Below are positions 1 to 8,756 of a DNA stretch of 64,000 bases, in pieces. Source of the stretch: Clostridium puniceum (GTDB lineage Bacteria > Bacillota > Clostridia > Clostridiales > Clostridiaceae); contig NZ_LZZM01000212.1 in assembly GCF_002006345.1 (NCBI RefSeq), positions 56,275 through 120,274 on the forward strand. Direction: 5' to 3'. A model generated the notes under the pieces. The model was not told where the DNA came from, ran no database searches, and saw nothing but the letters and a program-made list of their open reading frames with translations. The position numbers and the translations under genes are program-made. The stretch's first letter is position 1. The number at the start of each line of letters is the position of its first letter.

Positions 1-1
1 T

Positions 2-262
2 ACAGGTTTTCATATTATGGAAAGTGTTTCTATTCCAAAGGGGATTGTCGTAACAGATAGAGGAACTTATGATTATACAAAATACATTGCCTTCATGAAT
101 ACAAACACTTGTCAATATTTCTTTAAAACTTATGATAATAATCAGATTGCAAGTGTAAGTCTTGACAATAGCTATAAAAATAACACACATCCAATCTTGC
201 TTGGAAAATTAATGCGTCCAGTTATATTTGAAAAAATGCAGAAATATTGTGTTAACAAATAA
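2..262 (+). CDS. choloylglycine hydrolase family protein, C-terminal part (5' end outside window)
   Basis: The frame is open from the window edge and ends at TAA. The visible 86 residues match the C-terminal third of linear-amide hydrolases (bile salt hydrolase/penicillin V acylase family). They contain a 'FHIMESVSIPKG' segment, then 'YTKYIAFMNTNTCQYFFKTYDN', the usual strand pattern before the family's end. The catalytic N-terminal Cys would lie upstream of the window. Family members cleave amide bonds of conjugated bile acids, penicillin V or N-acyl signals; which substrate applies here cannot be told. An in-frame ATG at 17 is internal, not the start. The assignment rests on remembered family patterns only. 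Confidence 0.65.
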   Translation, partial: TGFHIMESVSIPKGIVVTDRGTYDYTKYIAFMNTNTCQYFFKTYDNNQIASVSLDNSYKNNTHPILLGKLMRPVIFEKMQKYCVNK

Positions 263-520
263 TAAAGTTGTGAATTTCTTTTTAATTGCTTTTACTTAGG
301 TTGTAATACCATCCACACTAATTTTGTTCTTAAGATCCTTGAGATACATTTAATAAATAGGATACATTTGTTAAACTTCTATGTAATATTTGAAATAAAA
401 AATATTATATTACATTATGCCTATCCAATGTCAATCCGTAACTAGCAAACAGGGACAATTCATTTGCCGATTACGTCAAATGACTTTGTTATTAATTGCC
501 TTTCTTTTTTATACTAAGCA

Positions 521-604
521 AAAAAAGTCAGGCATCTCCAATCATTTTCTGATTAAAAACTCCTGACTTTTAACTGTAGATTTTGAATAAAGTTATATCA
601 AAAT
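521..604. repeat. dispersed nested-palindrome repeat, copy 1 (also minus-strand terminator)
   Basis: An outer stem AAAAGTCAGG/CCTGACTTTT encloses an inner hairpin AATCA-ttttc-TGATT. Copies 2 and 3 lie near 34544 and 35035. Read on the minus strand the stem ends in a run of T, so this copy can terminate the rib operon. The rest of the 263-735 gap shows no coding sequence. Confidence 0.7.
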
Positions 605-735
605 TACATTTACAGATAGCTTAATATTGTATAATTAACATAATAGCCATGCATTTATTATAAAATACTTAGAAATGTCTATCCAATTCTTCAGCCTTCT
701 ATAAAAGCATGACTTTTATTGTAAATTATTAGCAT

Positions 736-1200
736 TTATTTTATATTATTCAATAAATTAGCCATTTCTATAGCTGAAACTGCGCATTCATAGCCCTTGT
801 TTCCAGCTTTAGTTCCTGCTCTTTCAATAGCTTGTTCTATAGTATTTGTTGTAAGCACACCAAATATTACCGGTTTTTCACTTTCAAGGGAAACATGCGC
901 AATTCCTTTAGATACTTCTGAACAAACATAATCATAATGTGAAGTTGCTCCTTTTATTACAGCTCCTAAACAAATAACTGCATCATACTTAGAATTTTTC
1001 GCCATTTTTTTAGCTACTAGTGGGATCTCAAAAGCACCTGGAACCCATGTAATATCAATCTCTTCTTCACTAGCACCATGTCTTTTTAGTCCATCTAATG
1101 CACCTTCTAAAAGCTTACTACCAATAAATTCATTAAATCTTCCTACTACAATTCCAAACTTTAATCCTTTTGATACTAAATTTCCTTCAAATATGTTCAT
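736..1200 (-). CDS. ribH: 6,7-dimethyl-8-ribityllumazine synthase
   Basis: RibH condenses 5-amino-6-ribitylaminouracil with 3,4-dihydroxy-2-butanone 4-phosphate to give lumazine, the penultimate step of riboflavin synthesis, in the cytoplasm. The 154-aa length is normal for the family. The sequence carries the substrate motif VPGAFEIP near residue 53, GAVIKGATSHYDYV around 79-92 with the catalytic His, and the C-terminal 'AGNKGYECAVSAIEMANL' helix. A GGAGG site precedes the ATG. It is the last gene of a four-gene minus-strand operon in the order ribD-ribE-ribBA-ribH, 42 bp after ribBA, and is followed by a palindromic terminator-like repeat. Confidence 0.97.
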   Translation of the reverse strand: MNIFEGNLVSKGLKFGIVVGRFNEFIGSKLLEGALDGLKRHGASEEEIDITWVPGAFEIPLVAKKMAKNSKYDAVICLGAVIKGATSHYDYVCSEVSKGIAHVSLESEKPVIFGVLTTNTIEQAIERAGTKAGNKGYECAVSAIEMANLLNNIK

Positions 1201-1242
1201 TATATTTCCTCCATGTATTCAAATTATTTTATATTGAAATTT

Positions 1243-2436
1243 TTAGATATTTAATAAATGATTCATTCTCTCTTTCTTTGTTATTAAATAAAATTTATCA
1301 TTTTTATTTGCAGGTATTTGAATTGAAACTCTTTCAACCACTTTAATATTATTTTTTTCAAGACCTTCTATTTTAGCTGGATTATTTGTAATTAATCTAA
1401 CATTACTTATACCTAAAATCTTCAGCATATCTGCACTTATTTTATAATCTCTCATATCTTCTTTAAAACCTAAAGCTAAATTAGCATCTACTGTATCTAA
1501 GCCTGTATCTTGCAATTCATACGCCTTTAGTTTATTTAAAAGACCTATTCCTCTTCCTTCCTGCCTCATGTATAGGAGTATTCCTCTTTCTTCCTTTGCT
1601 ATCATCTCCATCGCTGCTTCATATTGCTCACCACAATCACATTTCGTAGAGCCTAAAGCATCTCCAGTTAAGCATTCAGAATGAATTCTAACAAGCATTG
1701 GCTCACTACTTGTAATATCGCCTTTAATTAAAGCCAGATGGCATTTTGATGAATTTTTTTCGTTAAATCCCAATGCTTTAAAATCTCCATATTTAGTTGG
1801 AAGTTTAGTTTCTACTTCTCTAGTTATACTTAAATGCTCTTGTTGTCTATATTCAATCAAATCTTCTATTGTTAAAATTTTCAAATCATGTTCTTTGGCA
1901 AACTTAAATAAGTCATCTCGTCTAGCCATAGTTCCATCATCATTTGTTATTTCACATATAACTGCTGCACCTTTAAAACCTGCAAGTTTTGCTAAATCTA
2001 TTGATGCTTCTGTATGCCCTTTTCTTTCAAGAACACCACCATTCTTAGCTATTAATGGGAATACATGCCCTGGTCTTCTAAATTCATCTTTTTCTGTAGC
2101 AGTTAGAAGTTTATTTATCGTATAAGCTCTTTCAAAAGCTGATATTCCTGTTGTCGTGTCTTTGTGATCTATACTAACCGTAAATGCTGTCTCATGATTA
2201 TCTGTATTTTCTTCAACCATTGGATTTAAGCCTAATTTAATTGCAATTTCTTCTTCTACTGGCGCACAAAGTAAACCTCTTGCATACTTAATCATAAAAT
2301 TAATATTTTCTCCAGTTGCTACTTCTGCTGGAATCACTATATCTCCTTCATTTTCCCTTCCTTCATCATCAACAACTATCACCATTTTTCCTGCCTTAAT
2401 GTCTTTTAATCCTTCTTCTATACTATTAAACTTCAT
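1243..2436 (-). CDS. ribBA: bifunctional DHBP synthase / GTP cyclohydrolase II
   Basis: The N-terminal half (about 1-200) is 3,4-dihydroxy-2-butanone 4-phosphate synthase, with the acidic DDEGRENEGD motif near residue 22 and 'GHTEASIDLAKLAG' later. The C-terminal half is GTP cyclohydrolase II with the zinc ligands in ECLTGDALGSTKCDC and the RQEGRGIGL motif. It supplies both branches of riboflavin synthesis. I place the start at the ATG at 2436, because AGGAG lies 8 nt upstream of it; an ATG 21 nt further upstream lacks such a site. A 207-bp gap separates it from ribE and holds a tandem repeat (see the 2611-2641 entry). Confidence 0.96.
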   Translation of the reverse strand: MKFNSIEEGLKDIKAGKMVIVVDDEGRENEGDIVIPAEVATGENINFMIKYARGLLCAPVEEEIAIKLGLNPMVEENTDNHETAFTVSIDHKDTTTGISAFERAYTINKLLTATEKDEFRRPGHVFPLIAKNGGVLERKGHTEASIDLAKLAGFKGAAVICEITNDDGTMARRDDLFKFAKEHDLKILTIEDLIEYRQQEHLSITREVETKLPTKYGDFKALGFNEKNSSKCHLALIKGDITSSEPMLVRIHSECLTGDALGSTKCDCGEQYEAAMEMIAKEERGILLYMRQEGRGIGLLNKLKAYELQDTGLDTVDANLALGFKEDMRDYKISADMLKILGISNVRLITNNPAKIEGLEKNNIKVVERVSIQIPANKNDKFYLITKKERMNHLLNI

Positions 2437-2610
2437 ATTTATATCTCCTGACTTCATTTATATTTATATAATTTTTAGTAAAAGTTAAAGCTTTTTATTA
2501 TGTAATTAAATTTTCAATAATTAAAAATACTAAATTAATCAAAACTTAAAAATAGCTCTTTTAAGAATTATAAAAATGTATTTTTATAAAATCTCCGCCT
2601 TTTCATCCTC

Positions 2611-2641
2611 AACTGTTAACTTTAATTATTAACTGTTAACT
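2611..2641. repeat. tandem AACTGTTAACT repeat inside the rib operon
   Basis: Two identical 11-mers AACTGTTAACT start at 2611 and 2631, a 20-bp period of about two helical turns. They sit just after the ribE stop in the longest gap of the operon. The spacing resembles LytTR-type direct repeats, but no LytTR regulator is in the window, so the role is open. Confidence 0.55.
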
Positions 2642-2643
2642 GA

Positions 2644-3297
2644 TTAAAAGCCGCTATTTTTTAGAAAATCCATACCAATATCATGTTTTTTAACTTCTTC
2701 ATCTTCATTTTTTCCACTAAATAATTTTTCAATATATTTTCCTACTAAATCACATTCTAAATTTACTACTGAATTAATTTTTTTATATGGCAGAATAGTA
2801 TTATCCAAAGTATGTGGTATAACTGAAACCTTAAACACTTCTTCATCAACATAAGCAACAGTTAAGCTCATACCATCTATTCCTATGGAGCCTTTATATA
2901 TAATGTATCTTAAAACTTCTCTAGGAGCAGAAATAGTAAACCAGGTTCCATCCATTTCTTGTTTTATTGAAATTATTCTACCAATACCATCTATATGTCC
3001 ACTCACAATATGTCCACCAAGTCTATCACTCAACCTTAAAGCTCTTTCAAGATTTAGTTTATCTCCAACCTTAAGACTTCCTAAATTACTTTTAGCTAAA
3101 GTTTCTCCCATTACTTCTGCCTTAAAAGAATTATAAGTTTTTTCCTTAACGGTTAAACAAACTCCATTGGTAGCTATACTGTCACCTATTTTAGTTTCCT
3201 CTAAAACATTTCTGCATTTAATCTCCATTACTCCAAAACCATTACCTAAATTAATTTGTTGTAGTATTCCAACCTCTTCAATTATCCCAGTAAACAT
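2644..3297 (-). CDS. ribE: riboflavin synthase alpha subunit
   Basis: RibE dismutates two lumazine molecules into riboflavin and the pyrimidine precursor. The 217-aa protein starts with the signature MFTGIIEEVG and has the two duplicated beta-barrel halves, each with a 'GDSIATNGVCLTV'/'GSIGIDGMSLTV' type loop and a 'GGHIVSGHIDGIG' segment. A strong AAGGAGGAAAGG site precedes the ATG. It follows ribD by only 13 bp, so the two are co-transcribed. The C-terminus is slightly longer and more charged than the shortest family members, which is not unusual. Confidence 0.97.
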   Translation of the reverse strand: MFTGIIEEVGILQQINLGNGFGVMEIKCRNVLEETKIGDSIATNGVCLTVKEKTYNSFKAEVMGETLAKSNLGSLKVGDKLNLERALRLSDRLGGHIVSGHIDGIGRIISIKQEMDGTWFTISAPREVLRYIIYKGSIGIDGMSLTVAYVDEEVFKVSVIPHTLDNTILPYKKINSVVNLECDLVGKYIEKLFSGKNEDEEVKKHDIGMDFLKNSGF

Positions 3298-3310
3298 CCT
3301 TTCCTCCTTA

Positions 3311-4399
3311 TTATTTTTTTCTTATATATCCCTCTATGACTAAATCTCTTCCAGTTTTTCTATATCTCATATCAGTCAATTGAACTGCTTCCTCTAATTG
3401 CGAAAATCCTTGGCCTGCTATACTACTTGTACTCTTTTCTCCTCCTAATATTTTAGGAGCAATATAAACTATGACTTTATCAACAATGTCTTCTTCCAAA
3501 GCTGAAAAATTTAGTGTTCCTCCACCTTCAATGAGTATTGAATCTATACCTTCTTGTCCAAGTTTTTTAACAACTTCTTTTAAATCCACTTTCTTATTCT
3601 TACTTGGAACTTCTATAATTTTAATGCCTAAATCGCTTAAAATTTGCTTTTTATTTTCATCCGCACTGAATGTAGTTGCTACAATAGTATTTTTATCTTG
3701 GTTTTTAATTACCTTTGAACTTAACGGAATTCTAAGCTTAGTATCTACAATAATCCTAATTAAACTTTTTTCATTATTAATTCTACAGGTAAGCTCTGGA
3801 TCATCAGCAATAACTGTATTTACTCCTACCATAATTGAATGTAGTCTGTTCCTTAAATTCTGCGAATCTTCTCTCGATTCTTTAGAAGTAATCCATTTAG
3901 AGTCCCCACTATAAGTTGCTATTTTCCCATCTAGTGACATTCCACTTTTTAAAATCACAAAAGGTATTTTTGATGTAATATATTTTATAAAAATCTCATT
4001 CAATTTTTTACAGTCCTCTTCCTTGACTCCAACTATAACCTCAATTCCATGTTGCTTTAATCTTTCTACACTCTTTCCTTCAACTAGTTCATTTGGATCT
4101 AGCATTCCTATTACAACCTTTTTGAATTTATTTTGTATTAACAAATCTACGCACGGTGGTGTTTTTCCGTAATGTGCACAAGGCTCCAATGTAATGTAAA
4201 TTGTACTTCCTTCTACATCTTTTGTTGCGTTTTTCACAGCATTTCTTTCTGCATGTGCTCCTCCATAACACTCATGATATCCTTCTCCAATTATTTCATT
4301 ATTCTTAACTATAACGGCACCAACTAATGGATTTGGATTTACTCTTCCTATTCCTCTTTTAGCTAATTCTAACGCTCTCTCCATATACTTTTCTTCCAA
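3311..4399 (-). CDS. ribD: bifunctional diaminohydroxyphosphoribosylaminopyrimidine deaminase/reductase
   Basis: RibD carries out the deaminase and reductase steps after GTP ring opening. Residues 1-145 form a zinc cytidine-deaminase-like domain with HAERNAV and EPCAHYGKTPPC. The rest is the reductase, with 'KSGMSLDGKIAT' and 'LIEGGGTLN'. The length of 362 aa is typical. The start is TTG: AGGAGGTG lies about 7 nt upstream, and the N-terminus 'MEEKYMERALELAKRG' matches the family. It is the first gene of the rib operon and is preceded by a promoter overlapped by a Fur-like site. Confidence 0.97.
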   Translation of the reverse strand: MEEKYMERALELAKRGIGRVNPNPLVGAVIVKNNEIIGEGYHECYGGAHAERNAVKNATKDVEGSTIYITLEPCAHYGKTPPCVDLLIQNKFKKVVIGMLDPNELVEGKSVERLKQHGIEVIVGVKEEDCKKLNEIFIKYITSKIPFVILKSGMSLDGKIATYSGDSKWITSKESREDSQNLRNRLHSIMVGVNTVIADDPELTCRINNEKSLIRIIVDTKLRIPLSSKVIKNQDKNTIVATTFSADENKKQILSDLGIKIIEVPSKNKKVDLKEVVKKLGQEGIDSILIEGGGTLNFSALEEDIVDKVIVYIAPKILGGEKSTSSIAGQGFSQLEEAVQLTDMRYRKTGRDLVIEGYIRKK

Positions 4400-4514
4400 G
4401 AATTATCACCTCCTATTTAAAATATATGAAATAAAATAATAAGCATTTTTGTTTTTTATATAGTTTAAATTGCAAAAATATTCCTAGATAGTTATTTAAA
4501 TACAGGTCTCTTGT

Positions 4515-4543
4515 ATGTTATCGAAAATAATTCTCATTGTCAA
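4515..4543 (-). promoter_or_regulatory. rib operon promoter with overlapping Fur-box-like operator
   Basis: On the minus strand TTGACA (4538-4543) is followed after 17 bp by TAACAT (4515-4520). The 19 bp at 4523-4541 read GACAATGAGAATTATTTTC, which matches the classical Fur box in 15 of 19 positions and covers the spacer and part of the -35. No conserved FMN riboswitch (RFN) blocks are visible between here and ribD. Iron repression of riboflavin synthesis is known in C. acetobutylicum; its operation here is inference. Confidence 0.65.
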
Positions 4544-4716
4544 TCAGATAAAAAAAGGTTATATTTATATAGTAGATGTTTTCTATTCCTATATATTCAA
4601 ATATTATCTAAATTTAGTTACAACTGTTATAACGATATTTAGGAACAATAAAAAGATATATCAGGACTTTAATTTTATCTATAATTAAAATATAGCTACG
4701 TATTGGAGGGATTAAT

Positions 4717-5721
4717 TTGTTTAATAATATAGAATCTGATTATGTTCATGAAAAAGGATATGGTTTCATAATTGATAAAATTTATTTTTATAAAGAGAAG
4801 AAAAATAAAGGTGAATTTTTTTATCCTTTATCTAAATATGGACAAGGTTTTATTTATCAAATCAATCCTTGCCATGGTTTATTTATATCTGTTGGCGACT
4901 GGCTTCCTTATATATCTATGGAATACCATTATCAATTTAATTCAATGTTTATGGAAATATATTTAATTGAATCAGGCAATATTGTTTTAATTCAAAATGG
5001 AAAAAAATCATATCATGTTTCTAAAGGAATAAATTTATATTTAAATAAAACTAAAAAAGGACGCATTTATTATAAAGAAAATACTCCTATAAAATATGTA
5101 GGTATTCTTATTTCTGAAGATTTTATAAAACATAGTATTGAAAAAAGATTTTCTAAAGAAGATTTTGACTTTGAACAAATTTACAAATGGAAGCCATTAA
5201 ATTATGATACTCCAGAAATAAACTTATTATTTTTGCAGATAAAGAAAAAACTCTTAACATATGAAAACTCTCGTTTATTTTATGAAAGTAAAGTTGGAGA
5301 ACTTCTCTCGATTATAATGATTAATTTTAATAATGAAAAAAAGTGCTTAAGAAATAAATCTACTTCAATTTCTTCAAATGATTTAAAATGCCTACAATTA
5401 GTTAAATCTGAAATTGATAATAATATTAGCAATCCACCAGATATTTTTCACTTATGCAAAATAGCAGCAATGGGTAAAACAAAACTTAGGGAATCATTTA
5501 AAAATGTATATAATATGCCCATTGGTGAATATATTCGTATTAGCAAAATGAAATATGCATTGATACTTATTGATAATAATTCCCTTACAATTGAGGATAT
5601 TGCACACAATTTAGGATATTTAAGTACAAGTAAATTCTCTATAACATTTAAAAAAATATACGGTGATACTCCAATTGCATACCGCAAAAATATTCTCATG
5701 CAACAAAAAATCTCCAAATAA
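4717..5721 (+). CDS. AraC family transcriptional regulator
   Basis: The C-terminal ~100 residues hold the two AraC helix-turn-helix motifs, ending in 'TIEDIAHNLGYLSTSKFSITFKKIYG' then 'TPIAYRKN'. The N-terminal ~220 residues are a poorly conserved sensor half. The start is TTG with GGAGGG 6 nt upstream. It is divergent from the rib operon and shares the 318-bp intergenic region that contains the Fur-like site, so it could belong to the same iron or flavin response. The layout resembles regulators of the PchR/YbtA sort, but no ligand can be named. The stop codon lies inside a bidirectional terminator. Confidence 0.88.
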   Translation: MFNNIESDYVHEKGYGFIIDKIYFYKEKKNKGEFFYPLSKYGQGFIYQINPCHGLFISVGDWLPYISMEYHYQFNSMFMEIYLIESGNIVLIQNGKKSYHVSKGINLYLNKTKKGRIYYKENTPIKYVGILISEDFIKHSIEKRFSKEDFDFEQIYKWKPLNYDTPEINLLFLQIKKKLLTYENSRLFYESKVGELLSIIMINFNNEKKCLRNKSTSISSNDLKCLQLVKSEIDNNISNPPDIFHLCKIAAMGKTKLRESFKNVYNMPIGEYIRISKMKYALILIDNNSLTIEDIAHNLGYLSTSKFSITFKKIYGDTPIAYRKNILMQQKISK

Positions 5722-5737
5722 AATTTGGAGATTTTTT
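5705..5737. terminator. bidirectional intrinsic terminator
   Basis: A perfect 15-bp stem AAAAAATCTCCAAAT / ATTTGGAGATTTTTT with a 3-nt loop has T-runs in both directions. It overlaps the AraC stop codon and serves the convergent DedA relic on the other strand. Confidence 0.88.
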
Positions 5738-5744
5738 GTTTTCT

Positions 5745-6365
5745 ATTTTTTAATAAAGTAGAAATTATACCAGGAGATATTGAAATGATTATAATAAATA
5801 AAATCACAAGTTCAAAGTTGTTTGAGACAATAGGCATGTTTCCAAAAAAATAACCGCCCATGATAAATAAGGCTACCCAAGGTATACCTCCGATCATATT
5901 ATATAAAATAAAACTAGTAAATTTGACATTTGCTACCCCTGCAATAAATGGAATAAAAGTTCTTACTAGAGGTATGAATTTAGCAATAATTATCGTTTTT
6001 CCACCATGGGCATCCTAAAAATTTTGTGCTCTTTCTATATGCTTTTTATTAAAAATTATAGAATTATTACTTTTGAAAATTTTTATTCCAAATCTTTTTC
6101 CTATGTAATAATTTACCGATTCTCCTATAACATTTGAAATCATCAATAATAATGTTATTTTCCAAATATTCAAAGCTCCCATTGCTGCTAAAGTTCCAGT
6201 AACGAATAATAAAGATTCTTCTGGAAGAAAAGGTGCCATAAATAGTCCAGTTTCACAAAATACTATTGCAAATAAAAATAAGTAAGTATAGTTATCGTAA
6301 TTTTTTACGAATTCAAGGAGAAAAGTATCAAGTGAAAGACTTAAAGTATGCAGAAACATTATCAA
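5745..6365 (-). pseudogene. DedA family membrane protein, interrupted by an amber codon
   Basis: The reading frame gives a DedA/SNARE-associated membrane protein with 'FCETGLFMAPFLPEESLLFVTG' near residue 38 and, later, 'DAHGGKTIIIAKFIPLVRTF'. A TAG at 6015-6017 stands where the family usually has Tyr (NF-stop-DAHGG); both sides are in the same frame. The family's PG[DE]S loop reads PEES here, a second unusual change. Beyond the normal C-terminus the frame runs on through the terminator, so the native stop also seems lost. DedA proteins are undecaprenyl-phosphate or phospholipid flippases. It follows the DUF2156 gene by 8 bp, so the pair was once an operon. A sequencing error at the TAG is the alternative. 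Confidence 0.8.
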
Positions 6366-6373
6366 AAACTCCT

Positions 6374-7810
6374 TTATATTTTAATCAATTCTAATAATCT
6401 ATCTAATAAAAGTCTTCTTATTCCTTCTGGATGTTTAGCCTTTACCATAGCATATCCTATAGATAGGATAGAAGCTTCAGCTGAAAATGCTATAAATCTT
6501 GATTCCCATGCTGAAGGATTATATTTCTTTTTATAATCATATAGAGCTTTAAATCCATAAAAAGAATTCATATGTTTATATATAAACTTAAAAAATCTAT
6601 GTATAATTATACTTTGTATGTTATTACAGCTTTGAATATCTGCAAGAGGTGCTAAACCTAGACTAACTTCTTTAACCTTATCTTCTTTTAAGATTTTACA
6701 TATATCCACAGTTAATTTTTCCATAATTCCAAGAGGTGCCTCTTTACTCCTTCTTGTTATATCAATAAAATATCCTTCTTGGGATTTGTACGGGAAACAT
6801 ACTATAAAACCTAATACAATTCCCTCTGAATCACTTGCTATAAAATATCTTCTGTCAAAGGGTTTGTCCAGTGATATAGTTCCTAGCATAAATGAAAGTT
6901 CACCACTTTTTTTCATTTTCAACCATTCATTAGATACATTAATTATTTGATTTTCAATTATGTCGTTTCGATTTATAAGTGGCTTATATTCAGTTACTTT
7001 AATCCCCATTTTCTCCATCTTATTGTTTGCCCATCTTATTTTTGAAGTTTTAGAGCCACTTATAGTATAAATATCTAAATTAATAATAGCTTCTTTACCA
7101 TATTCTTGCACAACGAAACCATGTTGTTCTAAAAACTTTCTATATTCATTAGAAACTTGACAAAAACAAATTGATAGTGAATTATCAAAGCAAAATTTTT
7201 TAAATTCTAATAAAATAGTATTTTTGCTACTATTACTACATATAGGTTCTCCAGCCACAATTGCAATATTATTAATTATAGTATAACCAATAACACCTTC
7301 ACAGGTCTTTGAAAAAAAATATTGCTTATCATCTTCTAAAATTATTGCAGATGCAGGGTTTATTGCATATTTTCTTAATAAGCCTTGAACCTTTTGTTTA
7401 TCTTCAAATGAATATACTTGTTTAAAAGTATGTGGTTCTAATACTGATCTTATTATTAGTAGTAATAAACATAAATTTATACATACATTTATATCATTAA
7501 AGCTATTTTTAAGTATTATCTTCCATATGATATCACTGGAAAACAAAATGCACGCTAAAATAATTCCTCTTTTTAATTTTATTGGATTTGATTTGCCTTG
7601 GAACCATTTATTTTGAATTATTAATGATAATAAGATGTAACCTAATAAAACTAAATTAAATCTAAAATATGTAGCTTCAAAAAAATTGGCCATGACAAAT
7701 AAAGATATTATAACCACATTAATAATTAAAGCAGCTCTCAACCTTTGCAATAGTCCTTTTATAATAAATGCGAAGCAAATCACTAATAAAAAGCAATTTA
7801 TTAGGCTCAA
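6374..7810 (-). CDS. DUF2156 membrane protein (MprF/LysX-like C-terminal domain)
   Basis: Several hydrophobic segments in the first ~150 residues are followed by a soluble ~320-residue domain with two GNAT-like folds, as in the catalytic half of phosphatidylglycerol lysyltransferases (DUF2156). Typical features are 'GVIGYTIINNIAIVAGEPIC', 'FVVQEYGKEAIINLDIY' and 'SEGIVLGFIVCFPY'. It is shorter than full MprF because the N-terminal flippase half is nearly absent. The start is TTG with AGGGAGG just upstream. The likely role is tRNA-dependent aminoacylation of membrane lipid and altered surface charge; tRNA and lipid specificity are not readable. A damaged DedA gene lies directly downstream. Confidence 0.8.
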   Translation of the reverse strand: MSLINCFLLVICFAFIIKGLLQRLRAALIINVVIISLFVMANFFEATYFRFNLVLLGYILLSLIIQNKWFQGKSNPIKLKRGIILACILFSSDIIWKIILKNSFNDINVCINLCLLLLIIRSVLEPHTFKQVYSFEDKQKVQGLLRKYAINPASAIILEDDKQYFFSKTCEGVIGYTIINNIAIVAGEPICSNSSKNTILLEFKKFCFDNSLSICFCQVSNEYRKFLEQHGFVVQEYGKEAIINLDIYTISGSKTSKIRWANNKMEKMGIKVTEYKPLINRNDIIENQIINVSNEWLKMKKSGELSFMLGTISLDKPFDRRYFIASDSEGIVLGFIVCFPYKSQEGYFIDITRRSKEAPLGIMEKLTVDICKILKEDKVKEVSLGLAPLADIQSCNNIQSIIIHRFFKFIYKHMNSFYGFKALYDYKKKYNPSAWESRFIAFSAEASILSIGYAMVKAKHPEGIRRLLLDRLLELIKI

Positions 7811-7974
7811 ATTTCGCCTCCCTATTTATAAAATTAATATTCGTAAAAAGTCTTTTAACACATTCATTTCATCCGTTTTTATGAAAAGCTAATATAGATA
7901 TTGGAAATGTCAATTTTGAATAAAGCTACCTACCTAAAACACGATGAATTAAAGAATTTTCAAGAAGTATACTT

Positions 7975-8130
7975 TTATCCATTTTTATGGATAATGGGCA
8001 ATTCAATATGTATTGTTCTTATATTTCCATGACCTTCAGCCCAAACCTGTCCCTGATGAAGTTCTACTACTTTTTTTGAAATAGCTAAGCTAAGTTCTGA
8101 CTCTTCAAAATCCCTTGATTTTGAAATATT
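7975..8130 (-). pseudogene. histidine kinase C-terminal ATPase remnant
   Basis: Translation gives 'SRDFEESELSLAISKKVVEL', then HQGQVWAEGHGN and 'IRTIHIELPI', the G2 box and final strands of a HATPase_c domain ending at a stop. The rest of the kinase core is absent. It lies in a different frame from the membrane/HAMP piece immediately upstream, so the kinase lost most of its middle by deletion. Confidence 0.75.
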
Positions 8131-8518
8131 AATTCTGTGAAATTTTATTGACCTGTTCAGAAATATACTTAATATACCTTCTCTTTTTGCTTACAAACAA
8201 GAAAAAAGTAATTATAAAAATAACCATAGGAGCTATAAATATTATTAAAAAAACTGCATAAAAGAAAAATGCACTTATTTTTACTTCCTTATCTATGGAA
8301 TACATTTCAAAACTACTTATCCTTTGAATAAAATCACACAATTTAAACAAAGAATATTGAAAAGTTATAAATTCTCCTTTACCTTTTAGTATCTCTTTTG
8401 TTATTGATAATATCCTTTTACTCATAGCATCAGTTAAACTTGCAAATGGGAGCCATGAAACAATATAGTCCACTTTATCAATATTATATTTATTTAAATA
8501 TTCTTTTAAGTTCTCTGC
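8129..8518 (-). pseudogene. chimeric relic: methyltransferase fragment joined to histidine kinase membrane/HAMP segment
   Basis: The first ~65 codons (8518 to about 8320), starting after an in-frame stop, resemble an SAM-dependent rRNA-adenine/phospholipid N-methyltransferase: KVDYIVSWLPFASL, then KGEFITFQYSLFKL. The frame then passes directly into 'KISAFFFYAVFLIIFIAP', a membrane helix followed by a HAMP-like 'YIKYISEQVNKIS'. That second half belongs with the ATPase remnant downstream. No start site is evident. I read it as two deletions that fused unrelated genes; a functional hybrid membrane protein is much less likely. Confidence 0.6.
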
Positions 8519-8756
8519 GGAGTCATTTATAAGTATAAATCAATGTATTGCATGTGCAATACATTAAAAATAAGCTACATTTTGGATATTTCCTCCAAAT
8601 GCAGCTCATTTTTAATATATGTCGTTTGTAGTTTTTGTTTTCTTCACTTGAACACTTGTTAAAATTCCTGTATTAATCTCACCAAATGCTGGTGTTGATG
8701 TCACTATTGATAGTTACTAAAACTCCTACAACTGGAATTAAAATTTAATATTTAGG

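Noticed and set aside
4400..4716. FMN riboswitch upstream of ribD
   Set aside because: I looked for the conserved RFN blocks on the minus strand and saw none; only the promoter and Fur-like site are supported.
5448..5897. Open frame on the minus strand called as a separate protein
   Set aside because: It is the in-frame continuation of the amber-interrupted DedA gene, running on through a terminator and antisense to the AraC gene.
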